24,898 bases of DNA from Hamiltosporidium magnivora (taxonomy: Eukaryota; Microsporidia; Dubosqiidae). How positions within the stretch are numbered: position 1 is the stretch's first letter; each line of letters starts with the position of its first letter. The DNA lies in contig PITI01000078.1 in the NCBI GenBank assembly GCA_004325065.1, positions 1-24,898 on the forward strand, read 5' to 3'. The notes beneath the pieces were generated by a model that was not told the origin of the DNA, ran no database searches, and saw only the letters and a list, made by a program, of their open reading frames with translations. This document shows positions 1 to 8,676 of this stretch, piece after piece. Position numbers and translations under genes: made by a program.

Positions 1-1958
1 AATGGAAAATTTTTTATGGTTTTTTGCAAGGTAAACATGGTTTTAATTAGGTAGGACTAACACTAGAAAATTTCATTGACATTTTATATATAATTGATTT
101 CCTTGAACCAATTTACAACTTAAATTTTTATAAATTGGTAAAAACGTTCTTAATTAATTCAATATGTAAGGAAGACCTGATTGATATATATTTAAACTTT
201 GGTTTTATTTCGAACCAAAAAATAAATCAGATTAGTCAAAATCTAAAGAAGTATATTATCAAGATTTTTTTAAAAATATATAATGCAGAGGAAAAAATAT
301 ACAGAAGACTTTTTTTACAAGATATAAGTTATGATGATACTTTGCAAAAACATCGAAAGATTTTCCAAGAAAGTATTACCGAATCTCTATATATTTCATG
401 TTCGGATCCAATTAGTAAAATACTACGAATAGTTGGTAATACTTTCTTGGAAAATATCTCTGGAGTATTTTTTCGAATACTAAAAATACGAAAAGTTATC
501 ATACATACTTATATTTTACAGAATTTCACCGAGATTCCGTTCTTTGAATTCATAAGTCATTCTATTGAAGAAATTACTTCTATAAATGCTGGCTATAATC
601 TAGATCAACTTACTCTTTTAGAAGATCGAGATCAATTTCCAAATCTAAAAAAAATTACTTTTGTTGAATGTAGTTTACAAAGAGGATAAGAGTTCGTTTT
701 TACGAGTAATATGGAATATTGTTTCATTAATTATCTGTCAATTTGTGAACTTATTCATTTATATTGCAAAAAGTGGGATACTAAAATACGAATTCAAGCA
801 TCGAAGCTGAAAGTAAATAAAATTATTTCATCGGAAGTGATAAATTTTAACAATAATTTTTATGATTATAGTGATTGCTTGCATCCTTACTTTTTAAGGT
901 TTCAAAATGATATTGAAAGTTTAAAAATCTGTTGTCTTGAGAAATATGTTTTAGCCGATGACATTGTTAATTCTTTAGAAAATTTATTTAAGAATATCGA
1001 GATAAGTATTAATTTTGTGAATGTAAAAGAAGAGAATTAGTTATATTCATTCCTAAAAGTCTTAAAATTGTATGTTTAGAAATACATCGGTCAATAGTTT
1101 CCGAGAAAATTCTTGATTGTTGCCATTAATTGCCATATCTTAAAACCTTAAACGAGAAATATAATTGTTTGCAATTTAATGGTGAGCTCTTGAAAAACAT
1201 CAGAGAAACTGCTATAACATATATTGATTTAACTGATAATAAATTTGAGCACAATGGGATGTTTTTAAATATTTTAGATATTCTTTCGTGTAATACAAAT
1301 ATATTGATAAATTTTAAGATTTATACGGCGTTCATAGAGGAAATAGAAAACCATATTTTTAAAAATGATTTTATGAAAATATTTAATAATTTCGATAAAA
1401 ATTTTAATGGCGAAATATGTCTTAGAAGCATCGACGGAGAACTGAGGAATTGTTGATTTTTTCAACCGTTGATTTTGCTTTTGCAAACAGGATTGTTTCT
1501 AGTGATTCTTGTAAGTCTCAGAGAAACTCGTATTAATTGATTTGACAAAAGAATCCACATAAAAATTATTGATTGAAAATCTAAAAAATTTCAAATCTTT
1601 GGTTGTTAAGAATCACTCAATAAGTTTTTTTCCGAGTGTTTTGGATTTTTCAAACTTTAAAAATGAAATTATACCTGAAAATATAGTTTGTAAAGATTTT
1701 TTATCAATAGGATCGATTTCGAGTGTTCACTTTCCCTAAAAAACATAAAGGTAATTACATTTGACGATTGCATTTTCGGTGATGATATGTTGAGTTACTG
1801 CTTCGGATTTCGAAGAAAGTAAAATAAGAGTGAAAATTATTAGTGATTATGAATCGGAGGTAAATGATCTTTCTGAGAATTTGCAAAAGTATTTTTTTGA
1901 ATTGGGATTTGTGCTTGAAAATTATATTCGTGGTATAAGAAGGTATTATTGGATATAA
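1..1958 (+). pseudogene. Decayed BTB-like/LRR family protein, 5' end off the window
   Basis: No intact frame, but consecutive fragments on this strand read as one LRR-family protein. Bases 3-1040 are a single frame broken only by TAG at 48-50 and TAA at 687-689. A frameshift near 1040 leads into the frame starting at 1043, which continues past TAA at 1127-1129 to TGA at 1454-1456. Further frame-jumping pieces (about 1580-1740, 1751-1820, 1805-1958) still show LRR-like spacing, e.g. VITFDDCIFGDDML. The first 45 codons either side of TAG48 (FLQGKHGFN, then LTLENFIDILYIIDFLE) match the position and pattern of FLRTCFNG...KKENVLNFVGLIQDFL in the 919-codon gene and FLKTCY...INHFVLILYFLDSL in the third copy, so the same BTB-like region is present. 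The number of separate lesions argues for an old pseudogene, not sequencing error. Function unknown. Confidence 0.72.
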
Positions 1959-2478
1959 ACTTCTATATTTCATCTAAAATTTATTTTTATTTTTTAATTT
2001 TTTATTTAAATACATAACATATTAACTTCATTAACAATGTTATAACTGGGTCAGTTCATATGTATTTAAACATATATTCAATAATTCTTGAAAATAATTC
2101 AATTACTCGAATTAAGTAAATATTTATTCACAAAATAACATTTCGGTAATAAATAAAGTATCTGCAGCTAATATGGTAAAATCCCGACTCTAATATAATA
2201 TTTCTAGAAAAATTTTAAATGATTCGGTTTGTTTATTCGCAGAATAATATTGGAATCTAGGTTTTCAAATCTAGAAATTAAACAGTACCTTTATTTTTTA
2301 AAGCAATGATGAATAATTTTGCTAATAAATTTTGAACAATTTATTTTAATTGTATTTTACTGTGAAAGGCTATTTCTTATCTTATTTAAAAATTCATTTA
2401 AATGATAAGTCAGAGATAACATTTTTATTCTTTTAAAATCATATAATTGATCTTTAGAAAACCTAAAAATGAAGTGAG
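1959..2478. other. AT-rich intergenic DNA
   Basis: I see no coding frame, RNA gene or clear repeat between the end of the LRR pseudogene and the dispersed repeat. Confidence 0.6.
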
Positions 2479-2680
2479 GATAGCCATATTAAAACATAAC
2501 TGCTTGGCAATGGAAAGGCAATTCGTATAAAAATCATTGCGGTCATTTTGGTGGAATATAAACCACACGGGATCTATAGGTCGATCTCCTTTATTACAAA
2601 TTACAACAAATTAAAAGAAAACAGATGGAAAACTTTCATTTATGTATTCTCCTCATTGAAAGTTAAAAGAGAAATGAAAT
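2479..2680 (+). repeat. Dispersed ~200-bp repeat, copy 1
   Basis: Aligns in the same orientation with 13142-13345. Shared blocks include the TAAACCACA(C/T)G(G/A)GATCTATA core (around 2560), AAACTTTCATTT and a GA-rich tail. One frame reads AVILVEYKPHGIYRSISFIT and continues open to TAA near 2680; copy 2 keeps a matching frame (AAIAVKDKPHEIY). The shared frame suggests a degenerate piece of a transposon ORF rather than a non-coding MITE. The element type is not recognised. Confidence 0.6.
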
Positions 2681-2766
2681 AATGAGAAATTAAGAAAAAC
2701 CAAGATAACCCAAAAATTGTAAATAACCTGTTTATTAGAAATATATTTTTAATAATCAAAATTTTA

Positions 2767-2803
2767 TCGATATTGAAGTTATATATATTTATAACTTCCA
2801 TCG
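2767..2803. repeat. Inverted repeat (hairpin)
   Basis: Perfect 9-bp arms GAAGTTATA (2775-2783) and TATAACTTC (2790-2798) flank a 6-nt loop. Outer TCGAT/ATCGA arms lengthen the stem with a 2-nt bulge. Could be a transposon end or a transcript 3' hairpin. Confidence 0.5.
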
Positions 2804-2850
2804 ACGAATTATTTCAAAATAAATTGTGTCGTATTTATACGTTTGGAATG

Positions 2851-2891
2851 GATATAATCTCATAAATAATGAACCGGGATGATATTATATC
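2851..2891. repeat. Inverted repeat (hairpin)
   Basis: Arms GATATAATCTCAT (2851-2863) and ATGATATTATATC (2879-2891) pair at 12 of 13 positions around a 15-nt loop. It lies about 50 bp from the previous hairpin. No flanking gene explains it. Confidence 0.5.
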
Positions 2892-3639
2892 TAAATAATA
2901 TACGATATTTATAATAGTTGTAAATCTTTTAATAATAAAGGAATTCATATAGTCTATAATAAACAATAAAATAATCAGAACTTTTTTTTACAATTAAAGA
3001 ATTCGTTTAGAGTCCTAAAAAAAATACCAATGGGAATTTGTGAAAGTCAACGATTTAAATAAAAAAGCCGCAAAATACATTCTTTCACAGCAAAAACTGC
3101 GCTCTTGGTGTGAAATGGCAAGGATGCAAATAACAAAAATAATGAACCCTAAAGTATATAGAAAAAGATCGAAATCAATGCATTGACTCAAAATATAAAA
3201 AATAAAATAAAGGATCAAATAAACAAAAGAAAAAGGCATTAAAAATAAATCAAGAATCAGAAAGATTCAATAAGATGTATTAAATGATTTCATTTTCATA
3301 TTTCTAACTTACGATTTTTTTGATTAAAAAATAATTATCATAAAGACAAAATAAATTTAAATGATGTAAAGAATCAAAATTAATAGTAAAATATAAAAGA
3401 TAATTCTTATCATTATGATTACAGTTTGCTAGCCAGGTAACCCGTTTAAAGCCTAAGTCTTTGTATATTAGCAAAACATATTCTTAGTGCCAATAAATTT
3501 GAGCATAGAAATAACTTTTATAACACATCAAACGTTCTTTTTCGCAATAGTATGACTGCTGTTGCATTTTTTAAAGTTTTTTAGATCTTAATAACGATTA
3601 TACATTTTTTTTAACAAAATAAACTCTTTAAAGCTTTGT
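2892..3639. other. Intergenic DNA, possibly decayed 5' part of the LINE
   Basis: No gene. One plus-strand frame is open for about 45 codons near 3055-3190 (contains SQQKLRSWCEMARMQITKIM) but starts without an ATG and has no recognisable motif. Because a LINE reverse transcriptase becomes readable at about 3640, this stretch may hold the eroded upstream part of that element; I cannot match it to early RT motifs. Confidence 0.35.
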
Positions 3640-4750
3640 ATATTCCTTTGCAGATTTTAGTTGACTATAGACAAGCATATGATAGTGTTAATCGAAACCT
3701 TCTTAATGAAACATTATCAGAATTGCAGATTCTCAAAAAAATTGTAAACTTCATCTGAATATCTGAAGAAAGACAAAGAGTAGAATTTGTGAGCAAGAAA
3801 ATTTTCGGGGGGGGGGTTCAAAATGTGTCGTGTTTGTGACAAAGAGGTGCGGTTTCTTGTATGTTTTTTTGTATTCGCTCGAAAAGGCTTTAATAAAAGT
3901 ACATAATGTTCCGCAAGAATATCTGTACAACAGAGGAGTAGACTTTTTAGGCTATGCCGATGACATGATATCATAATAAAAAAAGTAGACGACCTTCGAG
4001 ATCATGCCAGGAAGATCAAACAGGAAACGAGAAAAACATGTTTTTATATTAATGAAAATAAAACAAAGTATATGATGGCCTTGAGGAATCAGGAAAATAT
4101 TCCACTTTGTTTTCAAGTAAAGGATACGGCTATGCGAGTATAGCCTCTTTTCCTCATCTAGGATTGCTTCTGATGAATAATAATGACAATAATTCGGAAA
4201 TATAAAGAGAGAATTAAAGCTGGAAATAATGGCCGATTTGACTTCCAAGAGATCCTAAAATCCCGACTTTGACCAAGATGAGCAAGAAAACAACATATAG
4301 AACCATTCTTAGACCTATGGGGAGGTATAGCTGAAAATACTGGTATTTGCAAAAGAAATGAAGCGATACTGGACACATAGGAACGAAGAATTCTACGGAG
4401 AATATACAAATTAACTAGAAACTAGCAATGAGAATGAAAATTTTTAACATCTTCGAGCTCTAAAATTTATATCGATATGCAAGATTTCTCAACGATAATA
4501 AAGAAATAGGCTCAGATAGCTGATCATTTTTAACGAATGCATGAAAGCGAAGCATTGAAAAGAGTATATGTATGATCTAGAAGGTCGAATGCTTCATAGT
4601 CGCCCAAAACTATTGGCTTAACGGTAATAAAAAAAGATTACAGTAACTTGGTATAAACGAATAGAGAATATAGGCGCTTGATCGTGACAGATGGGAGTTA
4701 TTATTAAATGAAATTAGAACTATTATTGAGCCGCAATGCATTAAGTAAGT
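3640..4750 (+). mobile_element. Decayed non-LTR (LINE-type) reverse transcriptase, C-terminal half
   Basis: Motifs of an animal-type non-LTR reverse transcriptase appear in the correct order, in shifting frames. ILVDYRQAYDSVNRNLL (from 3651) is the first catalytic Asp block. SLEKALIKVHNVPQEYLYNR then leads into FLGYADDMIS with the catalytic YADD at 3953-3964. FYINENKTKYM is the block after it, followed by FPHLG, the KR.IKAGN and ILKSR thumb-like region, YRTILRP and ERRILRRIY (about 4380-4410). Further on are a RMHESEALKRVY stretch and DRDRWELLLNEIRTIIEP (about 4680-4735), which resembles the extreme C-terminus of such proteins. Stops such as TAA right after the YADD block, plus frameshifts, make it dead. 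Upstream endonuclease is not visible. Minus-strand frames of 85-98 codons here are shadows. Confidence 0.88.
3807..3816 (+). repeat. G10 homopolymer inside the dead LINE
   Basis: Ten consecutive Gs in otherwise AT-dominated DNA, falling where the reverse transcriptase normally has a Gly-containing turn. Probably slippage after the element died. Confidence 0.8.
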
Positions 4751-5295
4751 ATGTAACCAGCATTCTGTATAAGCTTAATAATCAACTCGGCCAAAACGTT
4801 TTAAAAAGTAGATTTCCAAGCATCTACCGCTATCAGAAGGCATTACCGCTGTGAACTCAATTTTTCACCAGAATTTGCAAAGGTTCGACAGACTATTTAA
4901 TCTTTTCAGTAATTCAAAAATCTAAAGATGTTTGGGTATGTCTAGATTATACTGAGAATTAAGCAATTATAATCATTTTTACCTCTAATCCAAAATCTAT
5001 GCAACCAGGGGATAGTTTCCGGTTTTTATCTTTTCTGTTTTAGAATTTACATTCTTTGGCACTGTAGATACTATAGATTGACTTATATATGAAATGAATA
5101 TTTAAAAAGCAAAGAAAGAAAATGAAAAACTGAAAGCTATAAATAAATTTATAGGATGTGTATTATCTGCAGTGCTGGTATCCAGAGGAACAATATATTT
5201 TAATTTTGCAAATTTAGCAAAGCGAAAACACAAAACTGCAAAGAAAAGAGGTAGAAAGATTATTGGTAAATTTATCAGACTAATTTAATTTTACA
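4751..5295 (+). other. Short coding-like remnants, family not recognised
   Basis: No gene with a start. Two open stretches look protein-like: about 4769-4855 (contains LNNQLGQNVLKSRFPSIYRY) and about 5107-5288, roughly 60 codons ending at TAA and rich in Lys/Arg near its end (HKTAKKRGRKIIGK). Neither has an ATG in a sensible place and I cannot assign either to a family. They could be transposon debris following the LINE. Confidence 0.3.
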
Positions 5296-5473
5296 CATCC
5301 TAATTTATCGTATAGAAAGAAATCATTGAGATGGTATTTATAGTCAAATACTACAAAAGAATGTGATTTTAAGAAGTTTATTGTATCAAAAGGGAATAAA
5401 TAGAACATAAATGCATGGCAATAATAGAAATGTATAAAAATAAAGAGTGTTACTGAAATTAAAAAGTATATAT

Positions 5474-5513
5474 GAAATAACGAGGCGTATTAGACAGAGG
5501 GACATTTTGGACT
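5474..5513 (+). repeat. G-tract motif, copy 1
   Basis: Begins GAAATAACGAGG and continues to GACAGAGGGACATTTTGGAC. A related stretch lies on the minus strand at 20340-20381 (GAAATAACGAGG, then GACATGGGGGGCATTATGGAC). This may be part of an LTR or other transposon end. Confidence 0.4.
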
Positions 5514-6509
5514 GGAATTTCATTTCAATAAGAATTCAAAACATTCAATTAAAAAAAACGATGAATAAGAGTAAGACATTGAAAATCGAGCTAATTCAAA
5601 GGAAAATGATTGATTAATTGTCAACCCAAAACCAAAGATCGAATTATTATTATTTGTTTAGATTTGTTTTTTTATATGTCTATATATAACAAATATAAAT
5701 ATGTGTGTGGGAATATTTCATGAATGGGAATATTGAAGTCTATTTTTGATTATCAATGTATGTTAACTAAAGGCGTTTAATAAGTTATTGTTACTAAAAA
5801 GTGTTGAAATCAGTGTGGTGATTTCAAAAGGTTTTAAGATAGAAAGGCGTACGTTAAAGGCCGTTAAATATAGCGTAGTCGTTAAAGACAGCAAATAGGA
5901 ATAGTCTTCTATAGAATTTTATTAAATTTATATACTAGATCAGGGGATATAATAAAAGAATAAATAGGAATGGGGTGTTACTTGGGGGAGTAATGGTTTA
6001 AATGGGTGTTAGAAACATACAGGTAATATTAAAGAAATGATTTTTATTTTAAATCTTTAATCTCCTTCTTTCTTTTTCCAAGGAAAGCGGAAAAATTTTA
6101 TATAGAGGGTAAGGAGAAAAATTTTGCCTTAAAATAAGATGGGATTTTCAAGTCATTGAGGCGCCAACCCACAAGATCACTAAAATTTTTCTTTGCCTTA
6201 AATGTTTCCTAAATATATAACTTAATATATGAAATAAATGTACAATATAACAAAAAAAAACATTGGATGCGTTTGATCATACAATGCAAGATTGAGAGTA
6301 AATGTGCACCTTTTTCGTGGCCAATAAATTTTAGAGTATTGTGATTTTTACATTTCTCTACCAGTTATTCGCATTTTATACATGTTTATAAACTTAAAGC
6401 ATGTCAAAAATAATCGTTTTATGAAGTAATGTAAACGAATTGACTTTAATGTCCAAAAAGTGAGTAAGTGTAAAAAAAACAATTCATTCGCCGAACATTT
6501 TACAAAGCA
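5514..6509. other. Intergenic DNA with a looser G-tract block
   Basis: No gene. 5940-6020 has several G4-G6 tracts (AGGGGATATAATA, then GGGGTGTTACTTGGGGGAGT) with a layout reminiscent of the 20340-20400 minus-strand block, but the match is weak. One 34-codon open stretch near 5805-5910 carries repeated GTTAAA units and no motif. Confidence 0.35.
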
Positions 6510-6710
6510 GTGCTAGATATTAAAACTATAAAGATAAATTATTCGTTCGCACATATTATTACATTTCCAGAGACCTTTGATATGATATCTTTATTTAAAG
6601 ACAAATTAATTTCAAACTTTTTACAAATTATAATTTTAAAGTACGAAAATAAGCAGAAACACAGAGCAGGTCTTATATATGCTTCTGTTAAAGATTATTC
6701 AGCAATATAA
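6510..6710 (+). other. Short open frame of unknown nature
   Basis: 66 codons, starting at GTG (the window has no ATG in frame at that end) and closed by TAA. The composition is protein-like (ITFPETFDMISLFKDKLI, KYENKQKHRAGLIYASVKDY), and plus-strand coding-like scraps continue to about 7100 with stops between them. I see no CCC element upstream. It is more likely a fragment of a decayed gene or transposon than a working gene; the family is unknown. Confidence 0.3.
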
Positions 6711-7793
6711 AATTTATAATACAAATTCGAATACCAGCGAAGCGAAAACAGATATGTAATCGATACCATGATCAAATAAAAAAAGTGTTACATACCTAAC
6801 AAATTCTTTAAATTCATCTGATTTACCAGGTATCCCTGAGAATTTAAATTTTGAAAATTACGTGCCATCATTTGCTCTTAAACATAAATCCTTTACAAAT
6901 ATGTATCATGCGAGACTTTCAGTAAAAATAATTTCAAAAATATCATTGAGGCCTAAATGTTGAATGGAATTTCAGAGAAGAAGTGTTCAGTTACTGAGCA
7001 ATCTAATGGTTTCAACATATTTCACATACATATTTACACGTTTACTATTTCCCTTGGTATAGCTTTTGTAATGAAAATTATCAAATCAACATTCAATAGT
7101 TGAATTATTTGGATAGATTTGATAAATATGTAGGTCAAGCGTAGAAAACTATTTGTATCACTTCATGCGTAGACTAACTTGCCGATTTATTCGTTTACAG
7201 ACCAGAAAAACCCCCTAAAAAATATTGTATATTCAAGTCCTTGAATGAACTGATAAAAAATATTAAAGGAAAAATTCACCTACTTTCTTAATTTTCTGAT
7301 CCTTGGTGTTTCTTTCTTTTAAAAACGCGCAGCTCGAGCTAATAGTATATAAATATACTTTAGCAATGAAAACCTGTTATAAAGAATTATAGTTTGATAG
7401 TTTATTGTATAATATTAAATATTTTTGAAATTGGCATATGTTCATAATTTTTATGACATTTACGAAATTCTGATTTTACATTAAGAAATAGGTTCAGAGA
7501 ACTTCATCTGAGCCTTAAGATACCTATTTTTCTGATAATTTCAAACAAAAAGCCGGCAAAATCTATTTAATAGCGTACATAATTGCTCAAAATAGACAAT
7601 ATTGGATACCATGTGTGAAATTGCAGGTCGACTTTCACTCTGTGACCAAAGATTTAGCAAAATTAACTCCCTAATCCGAACGTTTAATACTGAATATACT
7701 TATAGGAACAAAAAAAACAAATTATTTGCATAGGTTTTACCTTGGGGCGCAATGTCATACAATATAAGTCCGCTACTTATCCCTCCTGGCTTT
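6711..7793. other. Intergenic or decayed DNA
   Basis: Contains scattered plus-strand coding-like scraps up to about 7100, then nothing readable. No RNA gene recognised. Confidence 0.4.
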
Positions 7794-7880
7794 CTAAGAA
7801 TATAATTTAATATTAACCCCTGGCGCTAGGTTATCTAGCCAAGAAAACACGGCTAGGGCTTCATTTTTGCATGTTATTTC
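7794..7880 (-). mobile_element. Possible RNase H fragment of an LTR retrotransposon
   Basis: A 28-codon minus-strand frame ends at TAG and contains KNEALAVFSWLDNL followed by VNIKLYS. This resembles the (K/R)EALAV...L...L.TDH segment of Ty3/gypsy-type RNase H, with decay setting in where TDH would follow. A stretch upstream on the same strand (SKLYKAENY, about 7960-7990) could be the preceding FSRKL..AE.NY block, but intervening bases have eroded. This rests on one short motif. Confidence 0.35.
7835..7856. repeat. Small hairpin CTAGCC/GGCTAG
   Basis: Six-bp perfect arms around a 10-nt loop in a locally GC-richer patch. It overlaps the possible RNase H fragment and may be incidental. Confidence 0.35.
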
Positions 7881-8676
7881 TCGGTTTAAAACACAATCTT
7901 TAATATAGTTACATACAAAGCAAAGAAATTAAGAGTAAATTTTTTTTAAACTTTACGTAGTTTTCTGCTTTATACAGCTTCGAACGGCATACCCAAACAT
8001 ATGGGGGCTCAATTTCAAAAGATGCTAACTTAAAAGTTACATTTATGAACTAATTTGTTCCCAAAAAACGTTTTTGTATGTTTATACACACCCTCACTTA
8101 TCTTTAATTGGCTTTATAAATAGATATAATTAGAATAGAAAAGTTTTGAAACAAATTCCTGGCATTGAAATATAGTAGAAAATGGTGCCATGTTTTGTTT
8201 TAAACATTTAATGGAATATATATGAATGTAAAATTGCTTGCTTTTTAATAATATAATTGAAAACTTTTAAAAATAATAAATACGAACAAATGCTAATTGC
8301 AACCTTTAAAATATATATCAGGGATATACTTCGAATTATTTAAAAATTAAATTATAATCATTGTATGTATAGAATAGCGACATAGTTGCGTGAACTAGGC
8401 GTTGTTTACATAAGTTAAAAGGTTTTTTATATAGAATAAATATCTATAGCAAAAAAAAATATTTTGCAAAAATAACAGATTTTACATTTAAATTTTGAAT
8501 TCGAAACATATACCGTTTTTTTGATAGAATATTAATTTATGACCAGGAAATTACATCAATGAAAAACCATAATGTTAAGGATTAGATAAAAGTGAATTTT
8601 AAATAGAAATGCAATATCGAAAAGTAATATAGAAAATAAATAATAAGATAGCATCGAATTTTAAAAATAAACGCTT
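7881..8676. other. AT-rich DNA, 3' flank of the 919-codon gene
   Basis: Nothing recognisable apart from the SKLYKAENY scrap noted for 7794-7880. AT-rich sequence with ATAAA-type words lies just past the stop at 8677 (for example 8633-8670 read on the minus strand), which could serve as the 3' end signal. Confidence 0.4.

Noticed and set aside
1274..1486. Minus-strand frame of 70 codons
   Set aside because: Antisense to the LRR pseudogene and without any motif.
3717..4409. Minus-strand frames of 83-98 codons
   Set aside because: They lie antisense to the LINE motifs, have no recognisable content and are shadows of the former coding strand.
7811..7860. tRNA-like GC-rich segment
   Set aside because: No 7-bp acceptor stem and no GGTTC-type T-arm; only a 6-bp hairpin is present.
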